Assembly: GCF_008367235.1 (NCBI RefSeq)
Contig: NZ_VTZS01000002.1
Coordinates: forward strand, 868,001 to 932,000
Reading direction: 5' to 3'
Source: Pareuzebyella sediminis
GTDB taxonomy: Bacteria; Bacteroidota; Bacteroidia; Flavobacteriales; Flavobacteriaceae
DNA: 64,000 nt
In this document: piece by piece, positions 25,793 to 37,400 of the stretch
Layout of the letters: each line of letters opens with the position of its first letter
How positions within the stretch are numbered: position 1 is the stretch's first letter
Notes under the pieces: generated by a model
Told to the model about the DNA's origin: nothing
Databases searched by the model: none
The model's input: only the letters and a program-made list of their open reading frames with translations
Program-made: the position numbers and the translations under genes

Positions 25793-27592
25793 ATGAACAC
25801 CACAAAGAATATTGCGATCATCGCTCACGTAGACCATGGTAAGACTACCTTGGTCGATAAGATCATGTACTATTGCCAATTGTTTCGTGACAACGAAAAC
25901 ACGGGAGACCTCATATTGGATAATAATGATTTGGAACGCGAGCGGGGTATCACGATTACTTCAAAGAATGTTTCCGTAGTCTATAAAGACACCAAGATCA
26001 ATATCATCGATACCCCGGGTCACGCCGATTTTGGGGGCGAGGTCGAACGTGTGCTGAACATGGCCGATGGGGTTCTCTTGCTTGTCGACGCTTTTGAAGG
26101 TCCGATGCCCCAAACTCGGTTTGTACTGCAAAAGGCCATTGACCTCGGATTAAAACCTTGCGTGGTTATCAATAAGGTCGATAAGGAAAATTGTACTCCC
26201 GAAGAAGTACATGAAAAGGTTTTCGACCTGATGTTCGAATTGGGGGCGGAAGAGTGGCAACTCGATTTCCCTGTCGTGTATGGCTCTGCGAAACACAATT
26301 GGATGAGCGAAGATTGGCAGAAGCAAACCGATTCTATCGAACCATTATTGGATATGGTTATTGATCATATTCCCACCTTCAAACCTGAGGAGGGCAATAC
26401 CCAAATGTTGATTACTTCATTGGATTATTCTTCGTTTACAGGAAGAATTGCCATAGGTAGATTGCAACGGGGTAGTCTTAAGGAGGGGCAGCAGATTTCA
26501 TTGGTCAAACGCGATGGAACGGTAGTAAAATCAAAAATCAAGGAGCTTTTTACTTTCGAAGGTCTTGGCCGAATCAAAGTTAAGGAAGTGGTAACGGGAG
26601 ACATCTGTGCCATCGTTGGCTTGGAAGGCTTTGAAATCGGGGATACCATTGCCGATTATGAAAATCCGCAGGGGTTGAAGACTATAGCCATCGACGAGCC
26701 TACGATGAGTATGTTGTTTACGATCAATGATAGTCCGTTTTTCGGTCAGGATGGTAAGTTCGTGACCTCGCGACATATTAAGGAACGTCTGGAACGTGAA
26801 CTTGAAAAGAATCTGGCCCTGCGTGTGAACGAAACCGATAGTGCGGATAAATTTCTGGTTTTTGGCCGTGGGGTTCTACATCTCTCGGTATTGATCGAAA
26901 CTATGCGTAGAGAAGGATACGAACTACAAATAGGACAGCCTCAGGTCATTATCAAAGAAATTGACGGTGTGAAATGTGAGCCGATCGAATCTTTGACCAT
27001 CGATTTGCCCGAGGAAGTTTCCGGTAAGGCAGTTGAGATGGTTTCTATCCGTAAGGGAGAAATGACGAGTATGGAGGCTAAAGGGGATCGCATGGTTTGT
27101 GAATTTTTGATTCCATCCAGGGGTATTATAGGCTTGCGAAATCAATTGTTGACCGCGACTGCAGGGGAGGCAATCATGGCGCACCGCTTTTTGGAGTATC
27201 AACCGATGAAAGGTGATATTCCCCAGCGTCAGAACGGATCGCTGGTTTCCATGGAGAACGGTAAAGCCATACCTTATTCTATCGATAAACTTCAGGATCG
27301 CGGTAAATTTTTCGTAGATCCGGGAGAGGATATCTATGAGGGTCAGGTCATCGGTGAGAATTCACGAGGAGATGATATGACCATCAATATTACCAAGACC
27401 AAAAAGCTTTCCAATGTACGTTCGGCCGGGGCCGATGACAAGGCAAAGATTGTACCGGCGATCAAATTCTCTCTGGAAGAGGCATTGGAGTACATTCAGA
27501 AAGATGAATATGTCGAGGTAACCCCGAAACATCTACGCTTACGAAAGATTTATTTGAAGGAAGTAGACCGCAAAAGGAATAAGATTGCTTGA
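25793..27592 (+). CDS. typA: ribosome-associated GTPase TypA/BipA
   Basis: A 599-residue translational GTPase. G1 is AHVDHGKTT (residues 11-19), G2/G3 include RGITI and [11 protein letters not shown], and G4 is NKVD. Domains II, III, V and the TypA-specific C-terminal domain ([13 protein letters not shown]) follow in order. It binds the 70S ribosome or the large subunit during assembly and under stress or cold. I chose the ATG at 25793, which has a good AAGGA site 4 bp before it; a longer frame from 25724 has no family sequence at its start. Highly confident. Confidence 0.97.
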   Translation: MNTTKNIAIIAHVDHGKTTLVDKIMYYCQLFRDNENTGDLILDNNDLERERGITITSKNVSVVYKDTKINIIDTPGHADFGGEVERVLNMADGVLLLVDAFEGPMPQTRFVLQKAIDLGLKPCVVINKVDKENCTPEEVHEKVFDLMFELGAEEWQLDFPVVYGSAKHNWMSEDWQKQTDSIEPLLDMVIDHIPTFKPEEGNTQMLITSLDYSSFTGRIAIGRLQRGSLKEGQQISLVKRDGTVVKSKIKELFTFEGLGRIKVKEVVTGDICAIVGLEGFEIGDTIADYENPQGLKTIAIDEPTMSMLFTINDSPFFGQDGKFVTSRHIKERLERELEKNLALRVNETDSADKFLVFGRGVLHLSVLIETMRREGYELQIGQPQVIIKEIDGVKCEPIESLTIDLPEEVSGKAVEMVSIRKGEMTSMEAKGDRMVCEFLIPSRGIIGLRNQLLTATAGEAIMAHRFLEYQPMKGDIPQRQNGSLVSMENGKAIPYSIDKLQDRGKFFVDPGEDIYEGQVIGENSRGDDMTINITKTKKLSNVRSAGADDKAKIVPAIKFSLEEALEYIQKDEYVEVTPKHLRLRKIYLKEVDRKRNKIA

Positions 27593-27820
27593 CCTTGCCA
27601 TCCCTTTTTCATACTGTACTTCATAAAGGTAATAAGTTAGGAGCGGTCTACCGTAAATTTTCTCGCTTCCTCTTATCTGTTTCTTGGTAAATCCTCAAAA
27701 TTGAGCCGCAAATATTACTGCTTTTGTAATTCTTGGTTTCTTATCATTTTTTTAGTTTTTGGAACACAGGAATAATCATACCTTAACGTCAAAAGATCTA
27801 TCTCTTAATTTATTTTGGAT

Positions 27821-28609
27821 ATGCGACTAGCAGGTAAAAAAGTACTTATTACAGGAGGTTCGCGGGGTATTGGAAAATGTATGATCGCCGAACTGATACA
27901 ACATGGAGTGAAACACTTTGGCGTTATCGCAAGGGACAAGTCAAACCTCAAAGAATTGCGCACCACTTTTGAAGGGGTGGAATTTGTTCTCGTTCGTGGA
28001 GATGTAGCTGATATCAACGTTTTACGTGAAGCGGCCTCTAAAGTTGAAGATAAATGGGGCAGTTTGGATATTTTGATCAACAACGCCGGAATCGTATCCG
28101 CAGGTGCGATTGAGGATACTTCCGACGAAGAAATTTATGATCAAGTGGCAGTAAACCTAACAGCCGTTCTTTTCCTTACCAAATACTGCCTTCCTTTATT
28201 AAAGGCTTCTGAGGAGGCCTATATTTTGAACGTTTCATCCGGCCTAGGTTTGATAGGTATGCCTTTCTATGCGGTGTATGCGAGTACCAAAGCGGGAATT
28301 CGCCAGTTCTCTGATTCGCTGAGGCGCGAGCTAGAGCCCTTTCCTATTTCGGTAACCTGTGTGTACCCTACGGCTACCGATACCGATATGATGAAAACTT
28401 CAACTGCCCAAAATATGGATTCTCCGGAGTATGTCGCCGAACGATCGATTCAAGGAATGATCGACAAAGAATTGCACGTGATTTTTGGGGGCGAGGAGCG
28501 ATTGGAAGATAATGTTCTGAACTTTGAATCCCCAGAGGAGTTCGACAAAAAAATTGCGGGAAATTACGAAGCCTGGAAAGAGGCTACCCAAAATCACAAG
28601 GCACTTTAA
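27821..28609 (+). CDS. short-chain dehydrogenase/reductase
   Basis: A 262-residue SDR-family oxidoreductase. The cofactor site is TGGSRGIGK (near residue 10), the NNAG motif follows, and the active-site Ser is in NVSSGLG with Tyr and Lys in YASTK (Y-x-x-x-K). It reduces or oxidises an alcohol/ketone with NAD(P)H; the substrate is not visible. The ATG at 27821 is preferred to a TTG six bases upstream. A 228-bp AT-rich gap separates it from typA and probably holds its promoter. Confidence 0.9.
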   Translation: MRLAGKKVLITGGSRGIGKCMIAELIQHGVKHFGVIARDKSNLKELRTTFEGVEFVLVRGDVADINVLREAASKVEDKWGSLDILINNAGIVSAGAIEDTSDEEIYDQVAVNLTAVLFLTKYCLPLLKASEEAYILNVSSGLGLIGMPFYAVYASTKAGIRQFSDSLRRELEPFPISVTCVYPTATDTDMMKTSTAQNMDSPEYVAERSIQGMIDKELHVIFGGEERLEDNVLNFESPEEFDKKIAGNYEAWKEATQNHKAL

Positions 28610-28677
28610 TTTGCACAATTTCACCAATCGACGATTTGTGCTTTAAGCTTTCCGTTGTATAGAATAATGGATAACTT

Positions 28678-29430
28678 CTAAGAATTGGCTGGTATTTTAT
28701 GAAAAGCCGCGGCCGCAGCACCAATAATACCAGCGTGATTTTGTAATTGCGCGGGCATTACGGGAGTTTCAATAGTAATGTAATCTTTAAACTGATCGAA
28801 ATCTTTTGAGGCCCCGCCTCCTAACAAAATGAGGTCCGGAGCAATGATGAGGTCTACATACTTAAGAAACTTGTTAAAACGCTTTCCCCATTTCTTATAG
28901 CTCAATCCTTCGCGTTCTTTAGCGGAACCGGCAGCCCATAACTCAATTTTCTTGTACTTTTTGTAAGGAATTTGGCCAAGCTCAAAATTGGGTATCAGCT
29001 CTCCGTTGTAAAAGGCACCACTTCCTAATCCGGTGCCGATGGTAATCATCACTACAAGCCCTTCCTTGCCTTTACCAATTCCGTATTCCATGGCGGCGTA
29101 ACCGGCAATGTCAGCGTCGTTGACTACTGTAAAATCGAGTCCCGTTTTATCTTCAAAAAGTTGTTCGACATTGACACCCAACCAACTGGGGTCAAGGTTG
29201 CCCGGTGATTTGCAAATACCTTTTTTGATTACCGTTGGAAACCCGCAACCTACTTTTCCCTTATAGTGGAAATGCGCGACAATTTGGGCGATCACATCGG
29301 CCATCTCCTCGGGGGTCCTTGATTTTGGAGTCGGGATTCGATGGCGCTCACTGATCATTTTTCCAGTTTCAATGTTTACAATACCGCCCTTCATTCCGGA
29401 GCCGCCTACGTCAATACCAAGAACTTCCAT
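28678..29430 (-). CDS. ppgK: polyphosphate glucokinase (ROK family)
   Basis: A 250-residue sugar kinase. The phosphate-binding start LGIDVGGSGMKGG, CGFPTVIKKG, DADIAGYAAMEYG and TIGTGLGSGAFYNGELIPN with FELG match polyphosphate-dependent glucokinases of the ROK superfamily. It would make glucose 6-phosphate from glucose using polyphosphate (or ATP). Two PPK2-type polyphosphate kinase genes lie 2 kb away, which supports polyphosphate use. Length is normal. Convergent with the SDR gene. Confidence 0.88.
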   Translation of the reverse strand: MEVLGIDVGGSGMKGGIVNIETGKMISERHRIPTPKSRTPEEMADVIAQIVAHFHYKGKVGCGFPTVIKKGICKSPGNLDPSWLGVNVEQLFEDKTGLDFTVVNDADIAGYAAMEYGIGKGKEGLVVMITIGTGLGSGAFYNGELIPNFELGQIPYKKYKKIELWAAGSAKEREGLSYKKWGKRFNKFLKYVDLIIAPDLILLGGGASKDFDQFKDYITIETPVMPAQLQNHAGIIGAAAAAFHKIPANS

Positions 29431-29501
29431 TATCGTTTTTTATGATTAGGATGACAAAGTAAGCAAAACTTTCGCTAGTTCTAAAATTGTGTTCGTCTTA
29501 A

Positions 29502-30989
29502 TCAATTTTCTTTTTGATGGGCATATAGCCCTGTGTTTCCTTTTTCTAATAAAGGCATTAATTTTGCTACAATTTCAGGATGCTCATTGGCAATGTTCCT
29601 CTGTTCTTGAAAAGAGTCTTTGGTATGGTCGTAAAGTTCGATGACCGGTTTTTCTTTTCTATAGTATTTTGTGAGTCTATAGTCGGGCGTGCGAACCGAA
29701 ATACCATTTCGAAAATAACTATAAGCGGCCTGATCTTTCCCATTTTTGCCTGTTTTCATGGCCGCAACTAGGCTTTCGCCGTCGAGTTCATAGTCGAGGC
29801 CGATTCCACAGAGCTCCATAAGCGTGGGATAAATATCAATGGTTTCGACAATAGTGGTTACTTTGTTTGTTTTAGGTTTTAAAAATGGCGATTTGATAAT
29901 TAACGGACTTCTAACAGCATTTTCAAATATGGTGTGTTTGCCCCATACCCGTTGATCTCCAAGGTGCCATCCATGGTCTCCCCAAATGACGATAATGGTA
30001 TTTTTATCTAAGTCAAGGTCTTGAAGTGTTTTCAAAAGCAAACCGATTTGTGCATCTGTATAACTTACGGCAGCATAATAAGCATGCCTTAATTTACGGG
30101 CATAATCGTCAGACAGTTGGTTTGATAGGGTAGCCTTTTCTTCTCCAAGGGCATATTGATTAAATTCCCCACTTTGGTGAAGACTTTTAAGACTGATATT
30201 TTCCGGAACGTCGGGATTGGTAGACAGTGGTATTTCTTCACGTTTGTATAGGTCCCAATACTTTTGAGGGGCGTTGAAGGGCAGATGGGGTTTGAAAAAC
30301 CCGACTCCCATAAAGAAAGGTTTTTTATTTTGTTTAAGTTCTTTGAGCTTGGCTATGGCCAGTTTAGTAGTCAGCCCGTCAGGGTAGCCATCATCATCTA
30401 CTTGACCTGCTTCATAAGGCTTCACCTGCTTTTGAAGACTTTGTCGATTTTCTCCATTGGCGTAGGCAAAGAAGGCGTTCCATCCGGTTTTCCATTTTCC
30501 GGGGTCGAAAAGCAATTCGCTCCAGCTATGGGGAAGCTCTTTTTTCGTTGATGGTTTTTCTTCATATCCGTAGACCAATCCATCGGCAGAATGGCTTATT
30601 TTACCAATACCAACGGTGTGGTACCCCTCTTGTTTGAATCGGTGAATGAAGGTTTCCGGGGAGGAGGTTTCGGGACGACCAGAAATTTCTTCTTCAATGG
30701 CCCGGTTGCTCAAATGGATCGGCTTTCTTGGAAGCATGCCTGTAAGAAGCGCATGTCTTGAAGCTCCACAGGTAGGCACCTGCACATAATGATGAGTGAA
30801 GAAAGACCCTGTATTCGCGAGCGCATCAATATTTGGCGAATGAATAACCTTGTTGCCATAGGCACCCAATTCAGGTCGTAGATCATCCACTGCAATAAAA
30901 AGAATATTGGGTTTGTCGTTGGGTTTATCGGTTGTTCTATAGCTTGTTAAACCAACGAGCAATAGAAAGATAAGAAGGTATCGGTACAT
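29502..30989 (-). CDS. S1 sulfatase, iduronate-2-sulfatase-like
   Basis: A 495-residue exported sulfatase. Metal site PNILFIAVDDL, formylglycine motif CGASR with Cys74 (the C-x-A-x-R form), then FFKPHLPFNAPQKYW and WGDHGWHLGDQRVWGKHT match iduronate-2-sulfatase-like S1_7 enzymes. The signal peptide (MYRYLLIFLLLVGLTSY) lacks a lipobox. It is not the same subtype as the sulfatase at 18131 and lies apart, between the glucokinase and the PPK2 genes. The substrate is probably a sulfated uronic acid-containing glycan (inference). Confidence 0.88.
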   Translation of the reverse strand: MYRYLLIFLLLVGLTSYRTTDKPNDKPNILFIAVDDLRPELGAYGNKVIHSPNIDALANTGSFFTHHYVQVPTCGASRHALLTGMLPRKPIHLSNRAIEEEISGRPETSSPETFIHRFKQEGYHTVGIGKISHSADGLVYGYEEKPSTKKELPHSWSELLFDPGKWKTGWNAFFAYANGENRQSLQKQVKPYEAGQVDDDGYPDGLTTKLAIAKLKELKQNKKPFFMGVGFFKPHLPFNAPQKYWDLYKREEIPLSTNPDVPENISLKSLHQSGEFNQYALGEEKATLSNQLSDDYARKLRHAYYAAVSYTDAQIGLLLKTLQDLDLDKNTIIVIWGDHGWHLGDQRVWGKHTIFENAVRSPLIIKSPFLKPKTNKVTTIVETIDIYPTLMELCGIGLDYELDGESLVAAMKTGKNGKDQAAYSYFRNGISVRTPDYRLTKYYRKEKPVIELYDHTKDSFQEQRNIANEHPEIVAKLMPLLEKGNTGLYAHQKEN

Positions 30990-31470
30990 TCAATTATATT
31001 TTGTAAGCAAGTGTTGAATATACTAAAAATGTCAGAGGTTCATTTAACAATCCTTTGTCCTGTATACAGGCGACAGTCAAAGGGTCGATTCGAGAAAACA
31101 TATTTTGGTTCGAATAGTTTAACCAGACCACTTCAATGAGTTCGGATTTAGGTGTGAATCTCGGCTAAATGTAGCGCTATGAAAGGTAAGTACTCGGTGA
31201 TAATAGGCTTAAAAACTTCGGGACGTGTTTCAGAGCACCAATGAACCGTATAGAGGGAAGCTACAGTAAAAAGCCTGAAAATTAGGGTATCTCCGGCAGA
31301 TTTTTTTGAAAAATAGTTTCTTATTGGAGCCCTCTTCAATCAAAAACAAGAGATTGAATAGGTATGTCTAACCTTAATCTTGTAATAGTCTTTCGAATCG
31401 TAAAGATTTCATTGCCCTATACCACCTTTTGATATACATTTACCATAGCTGCCCTTCACCTTTCTTCTTT
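30990..31470. other. 480-bp intergenic region
   Basis: No protein or RNA gene recognised. It must hold the promoter of the leftward sulfatase (near 31000) and the 3' region of the PPK2 gene (31471). A 12-bp palindrome, CCTGTATACAGG, at 31059-31070 is the only clear element and may be an operator for the sulfatase. Confidence 0.4.
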
Positions 31471-32268
31471 CTAGACATGGCGGTGTTTTAACACTTTCTC
31501 GTCTTTAGTTTCGTAGGGTAGTGTCTTTAAAACATGCTCTACGGCGGCTATACGTGCGTTCATTTTGCGGTTGGCCTTAATGATTTTCCATTTTACATAC
31601 ATATTCGTTTGATCGAACATTCTTTCTTTATACTTGGTGTATTCGTCCCATAATTCAAGAGCTTTTGCATCGACGGCGCTGTATTTCCATCTTTTCAAAG
31701 GGTTGTCGATGATATCATTAAATCGATTCTCCTGTTCTTCCTTGGTTATGGAAAAATAAAATTTGATTAGATAAATATTTGAATGGACCATCATTTTTTC
31801 AAATTCGTTGACTTGCGACATGAACCTTTCGTATTCTATGGTCGAGCAAAAACCATTGACGGGCTCTACAACGGCACGGTTGTACCAGCTACGGTCGAAA
31901 AGTACAATTTCACCGCTTTTGGGCAAGTGGTTCACGTAGCGTTGAAAGTACCACTGTCCTTTTTCTATCTCGTCAGGTTTGGGAAGGGCTACCACTCGGT
32001 ATTCCCTAGGGTTGAGGTGTTCAGTAATTCTTCGAATTGCCCCGCCCTTTCCCGCGGCGTCACGCCCTTCAAATAATATAACTACTTTTTTGTCATTTGC
32101 AACGACCCACTTTTGTAATTTTAAAAGTTCTTCCTGTAATTTTTCAAGACGTTTTTCGTACTTGACAACTTTAATTGCCCTTTTGGGTGTGGGTTTACTA
32201 TCACTCAACAAGGCTGTTATACCCTTTATTGAGTTCAATATTTTTAAATCTTTCTTTGATAGTTCCAT
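31471..32268 (-). CDS. ppk2: polyphosphate kinase 2
   Basis: A 265-residue PPK2-family kinase that transfers phosphate between polyphosphate and nucleoside phosphates. Walker A FEGRDAAGKGGAIRR (about residue 66), KGQWYFQRYVNHLP and Walker B LFDRSWYNRAVVEP are all conserved, with the lid helix following. It lies 20 bp after a second PPK2 gene on the same strand; the two share these blocks and so arose by duplication. Whether it makes ATP or GTP and which direction it runs cannot be told from sequence. Confidence 0.93.
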   Translation of the reverse strand: MELSKKDLKILNSIKGITALLSDSKPTPKRAIKVVKYEKRLEKLQEELLKLQKWVVANDKKVVILFEGRDAAGKGGAIRRITEHLNPREYRVVALPKPDEIEKGQWYFQRYVNHLPKSGEIVLFDRSWYNRAVVEPVNGFCSTIEYERFMSQVNEFEKMMVHSNIYLIKFYFSITKEEQENRFNDIIDNPLKRWKYSAVDAKALELWDEYTKYKERMFDQTNMYVKWKIIKANRKMNARIAAVEHVLKTLPYETKDEKVLKHRHV

Positions 32269-32288
32269 TCTTTCCTTATGATAACCGG

Positions 32289-33146
32289 TTATATGTCCAG
32301 TTGTTTGAGCATCCTGAAATAGCGCTGAACGATATTGGGGTCGGGTAGTATTTGACCAGCATTGTTACCTCTTTCGCTATAATCGAACTGTGACAATAAA
32401 TATTTTATACTTTCCAATCTAGCCAGCCTCTTATTATCCGATTTTACAATAATCCAAGGGCTAAAGGTATGATGGGTACGAGAAAACATTTGGGTTTTGT
32501 AATTCGTTATGGTATCCCATAATTCTTGCCCTTTTTGATCGACCGGACTAAATTTCCACTTTTTGAGCGGGTTTTCCAGGCGGTTGTTGAAACGCTTAAG
32601 CTGCTGGTCTTTCGATACGGAAAACCAGAATTTAATAATTCTCGTTCCCGATTCGTACAACATATGTTCGAATTCCGAAACTTGAACCATGAACCTATCG
32701 TATTGCTGTTGATCACAAAAACCCATTACCGGTTCTACTACCGCACGGTTGTACCAACTTCTGTCGAAAAAAACCAATTCACCTGCATTCGGCAATTCTT
32801 TGATATAACGGTTAAAGTACCATTGTCTTTTTTCAACTTCCGTAGGTTTGTTGAGGGCCACGATACGCATGGCCCTAGGGTTTAAATGTTCTGTAAAACG
32901 GCGTATGGTACCTCCTTTGCCCGAGGCATCTCGGCCCTCGAATATAACCGCCACCTTTTTATTGTGGTCCTGTATCCATTTTTGTAGGCCTACCAATTCC
33001 GCCTGCAAACACCGTAATTCGGTTTCATATTCATAACTGGTCAATACTTTTTTAAATAAAGGATTTTCATTTTGATATTTCCTCAAAAAGTCAAGTAATT
33101 CCTTCCTGGAATCAAGGGTTTTTAGAACAGCTGGGGTTATATTCAT
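32289..33146 (-). CDS. ppk2: polyphosphate kinase 2, paralogue
   Basis: A 285-residue PPK2 paralogue of the next gene: Walker A FEGRDASGKGGTIRR, VEKRQWYFNRYIKELP, Walker B FFDRSWYNRAVVEPVMGF. It differs from the neighbour along most of its length (for example the N-terminus and the C-terminal RYFRMLK extension), so the duplication is old and the two enzymes may differ in substrate (ADP, AMP or GDP). The start ATG at 33146 follows a 313-bp intergenic gap; the pair is a two-gene unit. Confidence 0.93.
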   Translation of the reverse strand: MNITPAVLKTLDSRKELLDFLRKYQNENPLFKKVLTSYEYETELRCLQAELVGLQKWIQDHNKKVAVIFEGRDASGKGGTIRRFTEHLNPRAMRIVALNKPTEVEKRQWYFNRYIKELPNAGELVFFDRSWYNRAVVEPVMGFCDQQQYDRFMVQVSEFEHMLYESGTRIIKFWFSVSKDQQLKRFNNRLENPLKKWKFSPVDQKGQELWDTITNYKTQMFSRTHHTFSPWIIVKSDNKRLARLESIKYLLSQFDYSERGNNAGQILPDPNIVQRYFRMLKQLDI

Positions 33147-33460
33147 ACGGCATGGGTTTAGCGGCAGTTTGTTTCAACAAACCGTTTCAATGTTACAAGG
33201 TAGACCCTTATTAACAAAATATAAGAGAGATTTTTACCATTTTTATGAAAGCCGACCCTGATTTTATGCAATGTAGAGGTTGAATTCCATCCTATCGGAA
33301 AATTCGCAATAGTCGCTCCGGAGCCTTCAAGTCAAAATAGGAAGAATTTTATTCTTTAAAAGATACGGTGAAATGAATGCGTTTGGATAATACCCTTATA
33401 CAATGAACGATCGGGAAAATTTATTCTCTGCTCGAAAGGGCTGGCCCGTTATGGGTAGGG
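33147..33460. other. 313-bp intergenic region
   Basis: No gene, hairpin with T-run or clear repeat seen. It should carry the promoter of the PPK2 pair near 33150-33250 and the tail of the ftsE transcript. Confidence 0.35.
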
Positions 33461-34156
33461 TCAAACCGCCCTTTGTACTACTTCAAAGATACGATTGCCG
33501 TCGCATTTAAGCGTTTTTGAGGGATACTTTAAAATCAGGGCATAATCATGGGTCGCCATAAGAATAGTGCGTCCCGATTTATGAATTTCCTGAAGAACCT
33601 TCATCACTTCAACACTGGTTTGTGGATCAAGGTTTCCGGTGGGTTCGTCTGCTAATATTAAGTCGGGATCGTTCAATAATGCCCTTGCTATGGCTACGCG
33701 TTGCTGCTCTCCGCCGGAAAGTTGGTGCGGGAACTTAAACCCCTTTGTTTTCATCCCCACCTTACTCAACACCTCCTCGATTTTTAGGTTCATTTTGTGG
33801 GTATCCCGCCATCCCGTAGCTTTAAGTACGAACGACAAATTGTTATTGATATTACGGTCAGGAAGCAATTTGAAATCTTGAAAAACGATTCCGAGTTTTC
33901 TGCGCAAGTAGGGAATATCTTTTTCCCTTAATTTGGTAAGGTCGAAATCGACAATGTGCCCCGTTCCTTTACGCAAGGGCAGGTCGCCATATAAGGTTTT
34001 CATAAAACTGCTCTTTCCACTCCCGGTCTTTCCGATAAGATAGACGAATTCACCTTCAATAACATCTAGATTCACTTGGTTGAGTACGAGGCTTTCCTTT
34101 TGAAAAATGGAGGCATCCTTAAGTTCTAAAATAGTCTTAGGCGTAATATCCGACAT
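33461..34156 (-). CDS. ftsE: cell-division ABC ATPase FtsE
   Basis: A 231-residue ABC ATPase: Walker [11 protein letters not shown] (near residue 41), signature [16 protein letters not shown], Walker [13 protein letters not shown], switch His in MATHDY. The [18 protein letters not shown] segment is typical of FtsE. With FtsX it drives peptidoglycan hydrolases at the septum. No ftsX is adjacent, which is common in Bacteroidota. It is divergent from the TPR gene at 34425. Confidence 0.92.
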   Translation of the reverse strand: MSDITPKTILELKDASIFQKESLVLNQVNLDVIEGEFVYLIGKTGSGKSSFMKTLYGDLPLRKGTGHIVDFDLTKLREKDIPYLRRKLGIVFQDFKLLPDRNINNNLSFVLKATGWRDTHKMNLKIEEVLSKVGMKTKGFKFPHQLSGGEQQRVAIARALLNDPDLILADEPTGNLDPQTSVEVMKVLQEIHKSGRTILMATHDYALILKYPSKTLKCDGNRIFEVVQRAV

Positions 34157-34424
34157 GATGGCAACTATATTTCATGGGTATTATAGAGAAGTTGTGAAAG
34201 CCAGTCCAAAGCTTGTCCCGATTTCTACAAAAATGGGGTGCGACCGAAACTTTTCTCGTTTAGTTAATATAAAAGTAATAAGTTCTGAGGGAAAGGGATG
34301 GTGACTTTTTCAAAATCTTTTTTCTTTGTACTCCGAGAATTTCATGAAGTGAATATACTTTGGTATGATATTTAACGTTATTAAAATTAATAAATAGGAA
34401 GAGTTCAAGGTTAGTCAGAACACT

Positions 34425-37400
34425 ATGCTAAAAAAAATCACCGCTTTGTTCCCTATTCTTTTGGGAACGGTTTTTTTGGGAATTTCCCAAGAGACAAAAA
34501 TTTATACCCACGCACAGAAGGATTATCAAGATGCATTGGCCCTGTACAATAATGAACAATATCAGGCTGCCCAAAGCATTTTTGCCAAGGTAAAGCAAAC
34601 CACGAAAGATATTGAAACCAAAGCCAATAGTGCCTATTACGAGGCCAATGCTGCCGTGCGTTTGAACCAGTTGGGCGCGGATCGTCTCATGGAAGACTTC
34701 GTGGAGAACTACCCTACGTCAACAAAACGCAATTCGGCCTTTGTAGATGTAGCCGAGTATTATTTCGAGACCGGTAAATATCCGTATGCCCTTAAATGGT
34801 ATAACAAGGTCGATCAAAAGGCCCTTTCGCCTAAAGAGCGCAATAAGTTTGATTTCAATTATGGCTATTCCCTTTTCACATCTGGTAAGGGAAAAGAGGC
34901 GGAACGCTACCTTCAAAAAGTAGAGAACTCACCGGTGTACGGTTCACAGGCCAAATATTATTTAGGGTATATGGCTTACCAACAAGACGATTACGATGCC
35001 GCCAACCAGCGCTTTGACCAAATTAAAGATCCGGAGATTCTAGAGGAGAAAATGGATTACTACCAAGCCGACATGAATTTCAAACTAGGCAAGTTCGATG
35101 AGGCTATCGCACTTGCCAAAAAGCAAATGGCCAAGGGCGACCGTAAAGAGAGGTCGGAACTTAGCAAGATTATTGGGGAGAGCTATTTTAATTTGGAGCA
35201 GTACGCAGATGCCATTCCCTATTTGGAAGATTATAAGGGAAAACAGGGGAGGTGGAGCAACACCGATTACTATTTGCTTGGTTATTCCTACTATAAGCAA
35301 GACGATTTTGCCAATGCCATTCAACAGTTTAACAAAATCATTGACGGTACCAATAGTGTTTCTCAAAATGCATACTATCATTTGGCGGAATGCTATTTGA
35401 AGCTCGACAAAAAACAGGAGGCATTGAATGCTTTTCGCAATGCATCCCAAATGGATTTTTCTCCTGAAATAGCAAAAGATGCCTATCTCAACTATGCGCG
35501 CCTTAGCTATGAAATCGGGAATCCATATGAACCCGTTCCTCAAGTTATTTCGGAATATTTGCAGCAATATCCTGACGATTCCCATACCCAAGAAATGCAA
35601 GAATTGTTGGTGGATTCCTATATTACATCGAAGAACTTTGAGGGCGCCCTGGAGCTTTTGGAAAGAAACCGGAATTATGCGAGTAAGGCCACGTACCAAA
35701 AGGTGGCCTATTATCGGGGTATCGAACTTTTTATGAACGGTGAGTACCTTGAAGCGGCCGAGAACTTCGAAAAATCTTTAGATAATGCCGAAGACGCTAC
35801 ATTCAAGGCCCGTGCAAGTTATTGGAAGGCCGAATCTGAATATCTCCTCAACCGTTTTAGTGAGGCACTTGTCAATTATATCCAGTTTCAGCAGAACCCC
35901 ATGGCAAGGGCTACCGAAGAATATGCCGACTTGGATTATAATTTGGCCTACACCTATTTCAAATTAAAGGACTACGTTAATGCCATTGCTTATTTTACCA
36001 ATTTTACGGAAACCCGACCAGAGGATAACCAAAAACTATATGACGGTTATTTGCGCTTGGGAGACAGCTATTTCGTAACCAGTAAGTATTGGCCCGCCAT
36101 TGAAACCTATAATAAGGCTTTGGCTTTGACCGGGCCCGAAAAAGATTATGCCGCATATCAGAAAGCATTGAGCTATGGCTTTGTCGACCGTCGCGATACC
36201 AAAATGGAAGAGTTGCGCACTTTTATATCTGCCTATCCAAAATCGACTTTGAAAGATGATGCCCTTTTTGAATTGGCGAACACGCTGGTCGCTTCGGGTC
36301 AAGAACAGCAGGGCATACAGATGTACGATCGCATGATAGGGGAGTTTCGGGGAAGCTCTTTGGTGCCTCAAGCGATGATGAGACAGGGACTAGTTCACTA
36401 TAATGCCAGTAGAAACGAGCAGGCCTTGGAACGGTTCAAGACTGTGGTACGAGATTTTCCGAATACCCAAGAGGCGATACAGGCAGTAGCTACGGCGAAG
36501 CTTATTTATGTGGATATGGGTAGGGTGGACGAATACGCACAATGGGTAAAAAACGTCGATTTTGTGGAAGTGACCGATGCCGAACTGGATAATGCCACCT
36601 TTGAATCTGCCGATAAACAAAATCTTGAGGGGAAGAAGGAGGCTGCTATCAGAGGATATGAAAATTATATCAAGCAGTTCCCCAATGGCCTTAATGCAGT
36701 AAGGGCCAACTTCAATCTGGCACAACTTTATTTTCTGAAATCAGAAAAAGACAAGGCATTGCCCCACTACAAATTCGTTGCTGATAAAGCGGGCAGTGAA
36801 TATGCCGAACAGGCCTTGACCAGGGTCTGTGAAATATACATCGGCAACAAAGATTATGAAAGTGCCCTACCATATCTAGAACGTCTGGAGAATCAGGCAG
36901 ATATACAACAAAATAGAACTTTTGCCCAATCAAACCTCATGAAGGGCTATTACGAGCAAAAAAATTATGACCAGACACTGGCCTATGCAGAGAAGGTCTT
37001 GGCAACGCCCACCATTGATAACCGAATCAAAAGTGACGCACAGATTATGATTGCCCGTTCTGCCATCGCTACCGGAAATGAGGTCAAGGCTGAACAGGCT
37101 TATAGAGAAGTACTGCAAATCGCTTCAGGGGCTACTGCCGCAGAAGCACTCTATTATGATGCTTATTTCAAGAACAAAGCAGAAAACTATGAGGACTCGA
37201 ACACAGCGGTGCAAAAGTTGGCCAAAGATTATGCGAGTTATAAAGAATGGGGCGGTAGGGGCCTTATCATTATGGCCAAAAACTTTTACGCGTTAGGCGA
37301 TGCCTACCAAGCTACTTACATTTTAGATAGTGTAATAGCCAATTTCACTCAATATCCTGAGTTGGTATCGGAGGCGAAAGGGGAGTTGTTGATCATTAAG

